Source: Alphaproteobacteria bacterium (GTDB lineage Bacteria; Pseudomonadota; Alphaproteobacteria; DSM-16000; Inquilinaceae). Taken from it: 64,000 nt of DNA. A program made the translations under genes and the position numbers. The DNA lies in NCBI GenBank assembly GCA_028277405.1, contig JANQGH010000017.1, positions 24,633-88,632 of the forward strand, written 5' to 3'. Shown piece by piece: positions 1 to 9,492 of the stretch (position 1 is its first letter; the number at the start of each line of letters is the position of its first letter). The notes under the pieces were generated by a model. The model ran no database searches. It was given only the letters and a program-made list of their open reading frames with translations, and was not told where the DNA came from.

Positions 1-1
1 C

Positions 2-508
<507 letters not shown>

Positions 509-532
509 TCGACGGTACTTTGTTGCCGCGAG

Positions 533-571
533 AGGCCGGCCCGCCCGATCAGGCAGCCGGCCTTTCTCTTT
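533..571 (+). terminator. Rho-independent terminator-like hairpin after ilvC
   Basis: AGGCCGGC (533-540) and GCCGGCCT (556-563) form an 8-bp perfect stem, followed on the + strand by a T-rich tract (TTCTCTTTT). It begins 25 bases after the ilvC stop and overlaps the 3' end of the convergent ndh gene. Confidence 0.6.
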
Positions 572-1856
572 TGCGCTTATCCTCCGTGGCCATCACGCTG
601 GACCGGGTGATCAGCCGGGCGCCGAGGCCGTAGGTGAAATAGGCCCAGACCCAATTCACAAAGACCATCATGCGGTTGCGGGCGCCGATCAGGAAATAGA
701 TGTGGATCAGGCCCCAGAACATCCAGGCGAACCAGCCGGCCATCTTGATCCAGCGCAGATTGGCCACGGCGGCGTGGCGGCCGATCGTGGCCAGCATACC
801 GTCGTCGCGATAGCGAAACGGCCGTGGTCTTGATGCCGCGTCGAGCCGGTCGCGGATGACCTTCGCCAGATGGGCGCCCTGCTGCTTGGCGACCGGCGCC
901 ACGGCGGGCACGGGCTTGCCGCCTTCCGGTGCATAGCTGGCCGCATCGCCAATGACGAAGATGTTCGGGTGGCCGGGTACGGTAAGGTCCGGGGCGACGA
1001 TCACGCGCCCTTGCCGATCCGTCCCCGCGCCTAGCCAGTCGCCGACCGCAGGGGCCCTGGTGCCGGCCGCCCACAGGATGTTCGCCGCCGGAATCGTCCG
1101 CCCGTCCTGCAGGGTCACGCCATACCCGTCGACCTGGTCGACGGCCGTGTTCAGATGCACGGTGACGCCCAGCTTGGTCAGGGCGCGCCTGGCGAAGTCG
1201 GTCAGCTTTGGCGGAAATCCCGAAAGCAGGGATGGGCCCGCCTCCAGCAGGATGATCTCCGCCTCGCGCGGCACGATATGGCGGAAATCCCGGGCCAGCG
1301 CCTTCTTGGCCAACTCGGCCAGGGCGCCCGCCAACTCGACGCCGGTTGCGCCGCCGCCGACGATGACGAAGGTCATCAGGCGCTCGCGTTCGGCCGCGTC
1401 ATCCGTCGTCTCGGCATATTCGAACGCCAGCAAGACCTTCTCACGGATGTCCAGCGCGTCCTTCAGGGATTTCAGCGACGGCGCGTGCGGGCGCCAGTCA
1501 TCATGGCCGAAGTAACTGTACTCCGACCCCGTCGCCAGGATCAGCGTGTCGAACGGATGATCGGCCCGCTCGCCGCGCACCATGCCAGCGTCGACGTCGA
1601 CGTCGACCACCGTATCCATCAGGATGGTGGCGTTTTTCTGGTTGCGGAACAGGCTGCGGATCGGCACCGCGACGTCGGCCGGTGAGACGCCGGCCGTGGC
1701 CACCTGATAGAGCAGGGGCTGAAACAGATGGTGGTTCTTGCGGTCGATGATGGTGACATGGACCGGTGCGCCGGCGAGCCCTCTGGCCGCTGCCAGTCCC
1801 CCGAAGCCGGCGCCAACGATTACGACCTCGTGCGGTCGGGCAACCTCTGTGGCCAT
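549..1856 (-). CDS. ndh: Type II NADH dehydrogenase (NDH-2)-like NAD(P)/FAD oxidoreductase
   Basis: Non-proton-pumping NADH:quinone oxidoreductase that feeds electrons into the respiratory chain at the inner face of the membrane. Two Rossmann motifs are visible: VGAGFGG near the N-terminus for FAD and VGGGATGVELAG mid-protein for NAD(P)H. The NHHLFQPLLYQVATAGVSP stretch and a hydrophobic C-terminal third (WFAWMFWGLIHIYFL), which would anchor the protein to the membrane, are typical of NDH-2. Length is about 435 residues, normal for the family. An ATG at 1856 has a GGAGA at 7-base spacing; an in-frame ATG at 1874 follows GAGGGG and is also possible. Convergent with ilvC. Confidence 0.9.
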   Translation of the reverse strand: MATEVARPHEVVIVGAGFGGLAAARGLAGAPVHVTIIDRKNHHLFQPLLYQVATAGVSPADVAVPIRSLFRNQKNATILMDTVVDVDVDAGMVRGERADHPFDTLILATGSEYSYFGHDDWRPHAPSLKSLKDALDIREKVLLAFEYAETTDDAAERERLMTFVIVGGGATGVELAGALAELAKKALARDFRHIVPREAEIILLEAGPSLLSGFPPKLTDFARRALTKLGVTVHLNTAVDQVDGYGVTLQDGRTIPAANILWAAGTRAPAVGDWLGAGTDRQGRVIVAPDLTVPGHPNIFVIGDAASYAPEGGKPVPAVAPVAKQQGAHLAKVIRDRLDAASRPRPFRYRDDGMLATIGRHAAVANLRWIKMAGWFAWMFWGLIHIYFLIGARNRMMVFVNWVWAYFTYGLGARLITRSSVMATEDKRKRERPAA

Positions 1857-1903
1857 CGCCGTGTCTCCATTCATTTGCCCCTCAAGGTGGGTATGGCGGC
1901 CGG

Positions 1904-2530
1904 CTAGCCAAGCGGGGCTTGGTCATGGGCGCCTTGCAGCGGCTTTGTCGCGACCATTGAGGGGCGCGTTCGGCGGTCGCCAAGCCAGGTGGCCAGTGCC
2001 GGGTGCTCGGCTGGCCAACCAGGCATAAGCTCGTTGAGGTCGGCGATGTCTAGGGCACAGGCCAGGGCCATGTGCCCAAAGTCCCAGGCGGGCGGGCCGC
2101 TCAGATCCGCCCAGATGGCCTCGAAATGGTCGAGACATCGTTTGGCACGCTTCGTCTCTACTTCCAGCAGGAAGTCCGAGCGGCGCGGTTCCGACCGCCG
2201 CAACTCGCGCACCCAGACCGCGATGCCGTCCAGAAAGCCTGTCATCATGCTTTCTAGCGCGCGGGCGGGCCAGTCGTTGGGATCCGGCAGCAACGGCGCC
2301 GCACCGGCCACCCGGCCGAAATAATCACAGATGTTCCGCGCCTCGCCGAGCACCAGGTCACCCTCCACCAGGGTCGGCACGCGGCATACCGGGCTGTAGG
2401 CCAGCAGCGGACTGTCCGGTGCCCGGTTGCGGACCTTGACCCAAATAATCCGCGAGTCGAGGCCGGCGTCCCGCGCGGCGATGCGGACAATGCGGGCATA
2501 GGGCGAGTTGTCGGAGTAGTAGATCTGCAT
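1904..2530 (-). CDS. Glutathione S-transferase family protein
   Basis: 208 residues with the GST layout: an N-terminal thioredoxin-fold half (SPYARIVRIAARDAG, where the first Ser/Tyr would contact glutathione; RVPTL holding the cis-proline) and a helical C-terminal half. The usual ESxxI glutathione-binding motif reads LGEARNICDYF, a divergent form. It probably conjugates glutathione to, or isomerises, a small electrophile; the substrate is unknown. It is the next gene upstream of ndh on the same strand with a short gap, so co-transcription is possible. Divergent from lacI. Confidence 0.85.
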   Translation of the reverse strand: MQIYYSDNSPYARIVRIAARDAGLDSRIIWVKVRNRAPDSPLLAYSPVCRVPTLVEGDLVLGEARNICDYFGRVAGAAPLLPDPNDWPARALESMMTGFLDGIAVWVRELRRSEPRRSDFLLEVETKRAKRCLDHFEAIWADLSGPPAWDFGHMALACALDIADLNELMPGWPAEHPALATWLGDRRTRPSMVATKPLQGAHDQAPLG

Positions 2531-2747
2531 CGCGCGGTTCCAAAATCACATCGGTGTGGGGCGCCAGCGGCCTTGCCGCGACAATCGAGAAAACAGCGCG
2601 CCAAGTCTGGTCGCGCCGGGGGTGTTGCCTCAGGCAGCCAGGTTCTGTCTCGATTTGAGAATAGTATTTAAGCTATTGATATCAAGCGATAAACTTTGCT
2701 CCGACGACCTCGGTTGCTGATCGTCGCGCCATGCATTTCCGAGTTTC

Positions 2748-2794
2748 TTGACAATATGGAAAACCCGGCGCATGCTTTCCAAAACGTTTTGGAA
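2748..2794 (+). promoter_or_regulatory. Promoter with LacI-type palindromic operator upstream of lacI
   Basis: TTCCAAAACGTTTTGGAA (2777-2794) is a perfect 18-bp palindrome with a central CG, the classic form of a LacI/GalR-family operator. It lies directly after a possible promoter: TTGACA at 2748-2753, then 17 bases, then CATGCT at 2771-2776, a weak -10. A repressor bound there would cover the transcription start. The first gene downstream is a LacI-family regulator, so autoregulation is the simplest reading. The palindrome is seen; its function is inferred. Confidence 0.7.
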
Positions 2795-2837
2795 GCGGCC
2801 CAAACCAAGCGCCGCAGGAATGGGGGACCCGCCACTC

Positions 2838-3908
2838 ATGGCTATAAAGGGTCGCCGGCAGCCGCGTCTGAAGGAACTGTCTTCGGAGCTGGGGTTGTCG
2901 ATCACCACGGTCTCACGGGCGTTGGCTGGCTATTCGGATGTCAGTGCGGCGACGCGCGAGCGGGTGCGCGAGATGGCCGCGCGACGCGGCTATGTGCCCA
3001 GCCGGGCCGGTCGGATGCTGGTGTCCGGCAACAGCGGCTTTGTCGGTTTGGTCGTGCCCTTGCGCGACTCCCACTTTATCGACGCCTTTCTGGGGGAGTT
3101 CATCGTCGGCCTGAGTGAGGCCTTCACCGACAGTGGCCGCGACCTGACGATCACGACCGCTGCCAGAGACCGTCGAGAGGTCGACGTCCTGCGCCACCTC
3201 GTGAACGGCCAGCAGGCCGACGGTGTGGTGCTCACCAGGGCCTTGAGCGCGGACGACCGGGTGACCTATCTGCTGGATCAGCAAGTGCCCTTCGTCCTGC
3301 ACGGCCGGGTCCTGGGTGAGGGCCGGCCTTACGTCTGGTTCGACACCGACGGCGAGGCGGCGTTCGGCGAAGCGGCGCGTATGCTGATTGATCTCGGGCA
3401 TAGAGACTTCGGCTATCTGACGTTTACCGAACCGTTGACCTTCGCGCATTTTCGCCGCATCGGGCTGGAAGGCGCGTTGCGCGACCACGGGCTGCAGTTG
3501 CCCGATCGGGCGATTGCCAGCGTCAGCCGGTTTGACGAGGCCGAGGTTGAACGCGCCGCCGACAGACTTCTGAGCCTCGACCCGCGACCCACGGCGATCC
3601 TGTGCGCCACGGACGGGCTTGCCATCAAGCTGTTGGAAGTGGCCGCCAAGCGCGCGATCAACGTGCCCGCCGATCTCTCCATCATCGGCTTCGACAATTT
3701 GCCCGTCTCCGCCTACGCCTCGCCGGGCATCACGACGTTCGACCAAAGCATTCAGGACAGTGCGATCCACGTCGCCGAGATGCTGGTCAAACTGATCGAC
3801 GAAGGGATCGACGCGGTGGAGCCGCGTCTGGTGAAAGCCGACTTCATTGCCCGTGGCAGCCACGGGCCGGCCCCGCCGGCCCGGCCATCGGTGCGTGCGG
3901 TCGGCTGA
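2838..3908 (+). CDS. LacI-family transcriptional regulator
   Basis: 356-residue sugar-responsive repressor. Residues 10-60 form the LacI helix-turn-helix and hinge helix (KELSSELGLSITTVSRALAG, then a YVPSRAG hinge). The rest is a periplasmic-binding-protein-like sensor domain with the usual ILCATDGLAIKLLE and IIGFDNLPVSAYASPGITT segments. I chose the ATG at 2838 because GGGGGA lies about 10 bases upstream and the HTH then begins where the family expects it; upstream in-frame starts would add an unrelated basic tail. The transporter genes begin 40 bases after the stop, so it should control the sugar ABC/GH63 operon and itself. Confidence 0.92.
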   Translation: MAIKGRRQPRLKELSSELGLSITTVSRALAGYSDVSAATRERVREMAARRGYVPSRAGRMLVSGNSGFVGLVVPLRDSHFIDAFLGEFIVGLSEAFTDSGRDLTITTAARDRREVDVLRHLVNGQQADGVVLTRALSADDRVTYLLDQQVPFVLHGRVLGEGRPYVWFDTDGEAAFGEAARMLIDLGHRDFGYLTFTEPLTFAHFRRIGLEGALRDHGLQLPDRAIASVSRFDEAEVERAADRLLSLDPRPTAILCATDGLAIKLLEVAAKRAINVPADLSIIGFDNLPVSAYASPGITTFDQSIQDSAIHVAEMLVKLIDEGIDAVEPRLVKADFIARGSHGPAPPARPSVRAVG

Positions 3909-3947
3909 TCGTTTTTGCAAACCCACGTGTCAACAAGGGAGGATCTC

Positions 3948-5243
3948 ATGACACGAATGACCAAGTCCGTTCTTCTGGCCTCTGCCGCTGCGTTCCTGTC
4001 CACCGGCCTGGCGGCGACGCCGGGCCTGGCGCAAGAGGAGATTCTGTTCTGGTCGACCCAGGCACGCCCGGTGGAAGAGGCGCAGGCCATGCGCGACGAC
4101 GTGCTGGCCGCCTTCGATGGCGCCGGCGCGGTGAACTATCAGCCGCAAGATCCGGGTCCGTTCCTCACCAGGCTTGAGGCGGAATTCGCCACGGACACGG
4201 GCACCATCGGCCTGATCGGTGCCTTGCACGGCGACTTTACCGCACTCGGCAACGACAATCTGGTGGACCTCTCCAGCATCGATACGGCCAGCCTGGGCAT
4301 CAGCGACGCGCTGCTGGAGCTAGGCCGCATGGGGTCGGACGAGCAGCTTTACATGCCGTGGATGCAGGCGACCTACATCATGGCCGCAAACCGCGAGGCG
4401 CTGCCCTACCTGCCGGACGGCGCCGACATCAACGCGCTGACCTACGACCAGCTGATCGCGTGGGGCCAGGCCATGGAAGAGGCCACCGGTTCGCCCAAGA
4501 TCGGCATTCCGGCCGGCCCCAGCGGCCTGATCCATCGGTTCTTCCAAGGCTATCTCTACCCGTCCTTCACGGACTCGATGGTGACCGAGTTCCGGTCGGC
4601 CGAGGCGGAGTCGATGTGGGAGACCTTCCTGGACCTGTGGGCCGTCACCAGCCCGGCCTCGCCCAACTACAACTTCATGCAAGAACAGCTCTTGACCGGT
4701 GAGGTCTGGGTCGCGTTCGACCACACCGCCCGGCTGGCCGAGGCCTTTAACGAGCGGCCCGAGGATTTCGTGGCCTTCCCGGCCCCGGCGGGCCCGACCG
4801 GTCGTGGCTTCATGCCCGTGCTGGCCGGTGTCGCCATTCCGCGTACAGCGCCCGACCAGACCGTATCGATGGATCTAACGGAGTTCCTGCTGGAGCCCAA
4901 CACGCAGATCGCGACCCTGCGGGCGACGAACTTCTTCCCCGTGGTCGACGTTGAGTTGCCGGCCCAGATGCCAGCGTCGGTGCGTGCGTCGAGTGCTGCC
5001 ATCGCCGCGCAGTCCGGTTCACCCGACGCCAATCCGGGCCTGCTGCCGGTTGGCCTTGGGGACCTGGGTGGCCAGTTCAACCAGGTCTACGTCGATACCT
5101 TCCAACGCATCGCGCTTGCCGGTCAGGACATCAGGACCGTTCTGGACGACCAGGCAGACACGCTGCGCTCGATCATGGATGAGGCCGGCGCGCCGTGTTG
5201 GGCACCCGACCCGCCATCGGACGGGCCGTGCCCGGTCAACTAA
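3948..5243 (+). CDS. Sugar ABC transporter substrate-binding protein (family 1 SBP)
   Basis: Periplasmic ligand-binding lipid-free SBP of a carbohydrate uptake system. Residues 1-28 are a signal peptide (basic start, SVLLASAAAFLSTGLAA core, cleavage near GLAQ-EE). The mature part has the family-1 SBP layout of about 400 residues. The ATG at 3948 has an AAGGGAGG Shine-Dalgarno sequence 6 bases away. It is the first transport gene after lacI and is followed by two permeases, an ATPase and a GH63-type hydrolase. The ligand is inferred from that enzyme to be a glycosyl-glycerate or similar osmolyte. Confidence 0.9.
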   Translation: MTRMTKSVLLASAAAFLSTGLAATPGLAQEEILFWSTQARPVEEAQAMRDDVLAAFDGAGAVNYQPQDPGPFLTRLEAEFATDTGTIGLIGALHGDFTALGNDNLVDLSSIDTASLGISDALLELGRMGSDEQLYMPWMQATYIMAANREALPYLPDGADINALTYDQLIAWGQAMEEATGSPKIGIPAGPSGLIHRFFQGYLYPSFTDSMVTEFRSAEAESMWETFLDLWAVTSPASPNYNFMQEQLLTGEVWVAFDHTARLAEAFNERPEDFVAFPAPAGPTGRGFMPVLAGVAIPRTAPDQTVSMDLTEFLLEPNTQIATLRATNFFPVVDVELPAQMPASVRASSAAIAAQSGSPDANPGLLPVGLGDLGGQFNQVYVDTFQRIALAGQDIRTVLDDQADTLRSIMDEAGAPCWAPDPPSDGPCPVN

Positions 5244-5253
5244 GCCCGTGAAA

Positions 5254-5280
5254 ACGCCGGCGGCGCGGAGCCGCCGGCGT
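5254..5280 (+). terminator. Intercistronic GC hairpin between SBP and permease
   Basis: ACGCCGGCGGC (5254-5264) and GCCGCCGGCGT (5270-5280) form an 11-bp perfect stem with a 5-base loop just after the SBP stop. There is no T-run, so this looks like a 3' mRNA-stabilising or attenuating hairpin that would raise SBP levels over permease levels, not a full terminator. Confidence 0.55.
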
Positions 5281-5299
5281 CCATCCTGGGGGAAATCCG

Positions 5300-6145
5300 A
5301 TGCAAGTAAGGGCGCTGCCATATCTGCTGCTCGCGCCGGCCGCCGTGTTTCTGGTCATCTTCTTCCTGTATCCGGCCGTCGACGTCGCGATCCAGGCCTT
5401 CACCAGCGATGGTGAGTGGACCTGGGCGAACTTCGATCAGATGGTCAGCCACTGGAAGTTCAATACGGCTCTGCGGAATACGCTGCTGCTGGCCCTGATC
5501 GTCGTGCCGCTTCAGTTGGCGCTGTCGCTGTTCATGGCGACGATGGTGACCAAGATGAAGCGGGGGCGGGATCTGATCCTGTACATCTGGACCATACCGC
5601 TCGGCATTTCCGATCTGGCGGCCGGCATCATCTGGCTGGCGATTCTTGAGCAGAACGGGTTTCTCAACAGTGCCCTCTATGGCCTCGGCGTGATCGACAG
5701 CCCGGCGACCTATCTCAGTTACCAGAACCCGTTCGTGCTGCTGATCGCGGTCGCCATCGCGGAGATTTGGCGCTCGACGGCGATCGTGCTGGTCATCCTG
5801 GTCGCGGGCATGGGCCTGATCCCCAAGGAGTACTATGAGGCAGCGGAAGTGTTTGGCGCCGGGCCGTGGAAGCGGTTCGTCAAGATCACCTTGCCGATGA
5901 TGCGGCCAAGCCTGCAAACGGCGCTGATCCTGCGGACCATCCTGGCGTTCGAGGTGTTCGCCGTGGTCATCGCCCTTGCCGGCGTCCAGATGCCGATTCT
6001 CATGGGCGAGGTCTACGAGTGGGAGTTCCGGCTGCGCGAAAGCGGTGTCGCGGCGGCCTACGCGCTGGTCATTCTCGGCATCTCCATCGCCTTCACGATC
6101 TTCTTCCTGTGGGTCTTGCGCACACCGAAGGAGGCACGGGTATGA
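5300..6145 (+). CDS. Sugar ABC transporter permease (MalF/UgpA type)
   Basis: 281-residue inner-membrane permease with about six transmembrane helices. The EAA loop that contacts the ATPase is visible at EYYEAAEVFGAGPWKRFVKI, about residues 176-195. The start has TGGGGGAA at good spacing. Its stop overlaps the next permease start (ATGA), so the two subunits are translationally coupled and form a heterodimeric channel. Confidence 0.92.
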   Translation: MQVRALPYLLLAPAAVFLVIFFLYPAVDVAIQAFTSDGEWTWANFDQMVSHWKFNTALRNTLLLALIVVPLQLALSLFMATMVTKMKRGRDLILYIWTIPLGISDLAAGIIWLAILEQNGFLNSALYGLGVIDSPATYLSYQNPFVLLIAVAIAEIWRSTAIVLVILVAGMGLIPKEYYEAAEVFGAGPWKRFVKITLPMMRPSLQTALILRTILAFEVFAVVIALAGVQMPILMGEVYEWEFRLRESGVAAAYALVILGISIAFTIFFLWVLRTPKEARV

Positions 6146-6996
6146 CCGCCGCCGACATTGCCGTATCGGCCAAAAAGGTACGGCCCACCGACCACAGAAG
6201 CGCGTCGCGCTGGTTGATGGCGGCTACGATCACCATCCTGTGCCTCTGGGTGCTGGTGCCGATCTATCTGATCCTGGTCAACACCCTGTCGAGCCCGGAG
6301 GAGGTCACCAGTTGGCCGCGGCAGTTTTTCCCCTCGTTTGACTTGGGCAGTGTGACGTTTTTCGCCAACTATCAAGGTGTCGCGCGGGCGCTGTTGAACT
6401 CGGTAATCGTTGCCGTGATGACCATGGTCTTCTCGATCGGTCTGGGTGCGCCGGCGGGCTACGCGCTGGCCCGGTTCGACTTTCCGGGCAAGAACGTGTT
6501 CCGTGTCGTCGTGCTGATGACCAGGGCGTTCCCGCTGCCGCTGTTGGCGTTGCCGCTGGCCATCATGTTCATTCAGATCGGGCTGGACGATACGCGCTTC
6601 GGGCTTGCCCTGGTACACACCATGCTGGCGATGCCGTTTGCCATCCTGATCACGGCGTCCTTGTTCATGGGCATTCCGTACGAGCTTGAAGAAGCGGCCT
6701 GGACGCTGGGCTGCAACCGTTTCACTGCCTTCGTGAAGGTGGTGCTGCCGCTGGTGATGCCTGGCATCGCGGCGTCGGCGGTTTTCGCCTTCGTGATCTC
6801 GTGGAACGAGGTGTTCGCCGCGGCGGTGCTGACGATCCAGAACCGGACGCTGACGGCGTTCCTGCTGACCAGCCTGAACGAGGCGCCGCTCGCCTTGAAG
6901 TTCGCCGGCGGCGCGGTGCTGGTTCTGCCGGCCCTGTTCTTTCTCTTCGCCGTACGCAAGTACCTGTTCGCCATGTGGGGCATAGCCAACCGCTAG
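6142..6996 (+). CDS. Carbohydrate ABC transporter permease (MalG/UgpE type)
   Basis: 284-residue partner permease with about six transmembrane helices and the EAA loop ELEEAAWTLGCNRFTAFVKV near residues 175-194. It starts at the ATG of an ATGA overlap with the first permease. It is followed after 24 bases by the ATPase gene with its own GTAGGGAGC ribosome site. Start choice is supported by the overlap; an upstream in-frame extension would run antiparallel through the first permease and has no family match. Confidence 0.92.
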   Translation: MTAADIAVSAKKVRPTDHRSASRWLMAATITILCLWVLVPIYLILVNTLSSPEEVTSWPRQFFPSFDLGSVTFFANYQGVARALLNSVIVAVMTMVFSIGLGAPAGYALARFDFPGKNVFRVVVLMTRAFPLPLLALPLAIMFIQIGLDDTRFGLALVHTMLAMPFAILITASLFMGIPYELEEAAWTLGCNRFTAFVKVVLPLVMPGIAASAVFAFVISWNEVFAAAVLTIQNRTLTAFLLTSLNEAPLALKFAGGAVLVLPALFFLFAVRKYLFAMWGIANR

Positions 6997-7020
6997 GCCG
7001 CACCGGTAGGGAGCAATCAT

Positions 7021-8061
7021 ATGGCTGAAATCAAGATCAAAGGTGTCGAGAAGCGCTTCGCCTCGTTCACCGCCCTGCATTCCATCGACCTGACGGTAAA
7101 GGATCAGGAATTCCTGGTGCTGCTGGGCGCGTCCGGCTGCGGCAAGACGACCCTGCTGCGTCTGATCGCCGGGCTGGATTTCGCCACCGAGGGCGAGATC
7201 CAGATCGGCGGCAAGCGGGTCAACGAGTTGCCGCCGCGCTCGCGCGAGATCGCCATGGTGTTCCAGAACTACGCCGTGTTCCCGCACCTGACCGTGTTCG
7301 ACAATATCGGCTTCGGCCTGCGCATGAAGAAGATGCCCAGCGACCAGATCCGGCAGAAGGTCACCAAAGCCGCAGAGATGATGCATATCGAACAGTTGCT
7401 GGAGCGCTATTCCGGACAGCTTTCCGGCGGCCAACGTCAGCGCGTGGCGGTCGCCCGCGCGTTGGCGATGGAGCCGGAGGTCCTGTTGATGGATGAGCCG
7501 CTGTCCAATCTCGATGCCCTGCTGCGGATGGAGATGCGGGCGGAGTTGAAGGGCGTCCTGCAGGAAAGCAAGACCACCACCATCTACGTCACCCATGACC
7601 AGGTTGAGGCCATGAGCATGGCCGACCGGATCGCGGTCATGCATGGCGGGCACATCATCCAGGCGGCATCCCCGATCAGCGTCTATCGCGACCCGGCCTC
7701 ACGGTTCGTCGGCGGCTTCATCGGCAACCCGCCCATGAACTTCCTGCCGGCCAAGCGGTCCAACGGCCACTGGACGGCGGCGGGCGTGGCCTTCGACGGC
7801 CCGTCGGTCGACAAGGAGACGATCGAGTTCGCCATCCGGCCGGAGGATCTCGATCCGTCGGACACCGGTCTGTCCGGCCGGGTCAGGGTCGTCGAACCGC
7901 TCGGCGCCCATCAGCTCGTCACCATGGATGTGGATGGCCATTTGTTCCGCGCCGTGCTGGAAAGTGATTTGCCGATTGGCTCTGGCGAGACCATCACGCT
8001 GGCGCCGAAGCCTGATCGTATCCGCTGGTTCGACCCTGACTCGGAGAACGCCCTGCAATGA
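7021..8061 (+). CDS. ABC transporter ATP-binding protein (MalK/UgpC type)
   Basis: 346-residue ATPase that powers the sugar importer. The order is Walker A GASGCGKTT (near residue 38), Q-loop VFQNYAVFPHL, signature LSGGQRQRVAVARAL, Walker B VLLMDEPLSNLDA, H-loop YVTHDQ, and then a C-terminal TOBE/OB regulatory domain as in MalK. Its stop overlaps the next start (ATGA at 8058), tying the hydrolase gene into the same transcript. Confidence 0.95.
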   Translation: MAEIKIKGVEKRFASFTALHSIDLTVKDQEFLVLLGASGCGKTTLLRLIAGLDFATEGEIQIGGKRVNELPPRSREIAMVFQNYAVFPHLTVFDNIGFGLRMKKMPSDQIRQKVTKAAEMMHIEQLLERYSGQLSGGQRQRVAVARALAMEPEVLLMDEPLSNLDALLRMEMRAELKGVLQESKTTTIYVTHDQVEAMSMADRIAVMHGGHIIQAASPISVYRDPASRFVGGFIGNPPMNFLPAKRSNGHWTAAGVAFDGPSVDKETIEFAIRPEDLDPSDTGLSGRVRVVEPLGAHQLVTMDVDGHLFRAVLESDLPIGSGETITLAPKPDRIRWFDPDSENALQ

Positions 8062-9359
8062 GCGCGGTCGGAGCAGGCGCCAGCCCACCGCCGGATCTGT
8101 CCGCGCTGGCCTGGACCATTCTTGAGGATAACGACCGCGGCCAATACTCCGTGCCGACCGGCGGGCTCTATCCCTTTCAATGGAACTGGGACTCGTGCCT
8201 GACCGCGCTGGGTCAAGCCCGGCGGCACGAGGCGCGGGCCTGGACCGAGATCGCCACGCTGATGGAGCATCAATGGCCCGACGGCATGGTCCCCCACATC
8301 ATCTTCCACCAGCAAGATGACAGCTACTTTCCGGGACCCGACGTCTGGGGTACGGGCCGGCCGGTGGCAACTTCCGGCATCACCCAGCCGCCGATCGCCG
8401 GCTTCGTGATGCGCAGACTGTTCGAGCGGGCGCGCGACCAGGGGCTGGCCCAGGAACACGCGCGTGCGTTGCTGCCCAAGGTCGCCGCCTGGCATGACTG
8501 GTTTTATGCCAACCGGGACCCGGCCGGCACGGGCCTGGTCGCCATCGTGCACCCCTGGGAATCCGGCCGCGACAATTCGATCGACTGGGACGAGGCGCTT
8601 GCCCGCGTGCCGGACGAGGGCGTGGCGCCCTATGTGCGCAAGGACACCTCCCATGTCGATCATGCGCAGCGCCCGACGAAGGCGGAGTACGACCGCTATC
8701 TCTGGCTCGTGCAGCACTTTCGAAGCCTCGGCTGGGACAACGCGAAGATCCATGACGCCTCGCCATTCCAGGTCGTCGATCCGGGACTGAATGCCATTCT
8801 CATCCGGTCGGCCGACGATCTTGCCTGGCTTGCCGAAACTCTGGGCGAACCGGCGCTAGCCGACCGGCAGAAACACCACGCGGAGAAGGGCCGCGCGGCG
8901 CTCGAGAGCCTGTGGAGCGAGGATCACGGCCAGTATGTCTGCTTCGACCGCGTATCGTCCGCCCCGGTCGACAGCGCCGCGATCGGCGGCATCCTGCCCA
9001 TCTTCGCCGGCATCCCCGACCCGGCCCGCTTCTCAGCCCTGGTCGCCCGGTTGCGCTTGCTGCTCTCCCGCGCCCGCTTTGCGACCGCCAGCCACGACCC
9101 CGCTGACCCGCGCTTCGACGGGCTGCGCTACTGGCGTGGCCCCGCATGGCTGATCGTGAACTACCTGCTGGTTGACGGCTTGTTGCGAGCGGGCGAGGGC
9201 GATTTGGCCCGGCGGATCATCGACAGCAGTCTGGCGCTGACCAAGAACGGCGACCTGTCGGAGTATTACGACCCGCATACCGGCCAGGGCCTCGGCGGCG
9301 GCCATTTCTCTTGGACCGCCGCGATGGTGCTCGAGTTCCTGGAGCTGCAAGAAGGTTGA
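8058..9359 (+). CDS. GH63-type glycoside hydrolase, glucosylglycerate/mannosylglycerate hydrolase-like
   Basis: 433-residue (alpha/alpha)6-barrel type hydrolase. Recognised segments are FQWNWDSCLTALGQARR near residues 39-55, QWPDGMVPHIIF, WESGRDNSIDWDEAL with the likely acid Asp, LRYWRGPAWLIVNYLL, and EYYDPHTGQGLGGGHFSWT with the likely base Glu. These are the landmarks of bacterial GH63 enzymes that split glucosyl- or mannosylglycerate, and the length fits. No signal peptide, so it acts in the cytoplasm on imported substrate. The coupled start (ATGA) puts it last in the LacI/ABC operon. Family is well supported; the exact substrate is inferred. Confidence 0.82.
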   Translation: MSAVGAGASPPPDLSALAWTILEDNDRGQYSVPTGGLYPFQWNWDSCLTALGQARRHEARAWTEIATLMEHQWPDGMVPHIIFHQQDDSYFPGPDVWGTGRPVATSGITQPPIAGFVMRRLFERARDQGLAQEHARALLPKVAAWHDWFYANRDPAGTGLVAIVHPWESGRDNSIDWDEALARVPDEGVAPYVRKDTSHVDHAQRPTKAEYDRYLWLVQHFRSLGWDNAKIHDASPFQVVDPGLNAILIRSADDLAWLAETLGEPALADRQKHHAEKGRAALESLWSEDHGQYVCFDRVSSAPVDSAAIGGILPIFAGIPDPARFSALVARLRLLLSRARFATASHDPADPRFDGLRYWRGPAWLIVNYLLVDGLLRAGEGDLARRIIDSSLALTKNGDLSEYYDPHTGQGLGGGHFSWTAAMVLEFLELQEG

Positions 9360-9492
9360 CATCCATCGGCGGGGTGCGCGGGACAAACGTTCGGACCCGT
9401 CCAACCGCGACGGATTTCTGAGTGGCGCGTGCGGCCTATTCGACTAGTATGCCGCGCCAACAGCGACAGGTTCCAGGCAAGGGTTCAAGCGC

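Noticed and set aside
6058..7653. 531-codon minus-strand frame over the permease and ATPase genes
   Set aside because: Gln/Arg/His-rich antisense shadow crossing three real genes.
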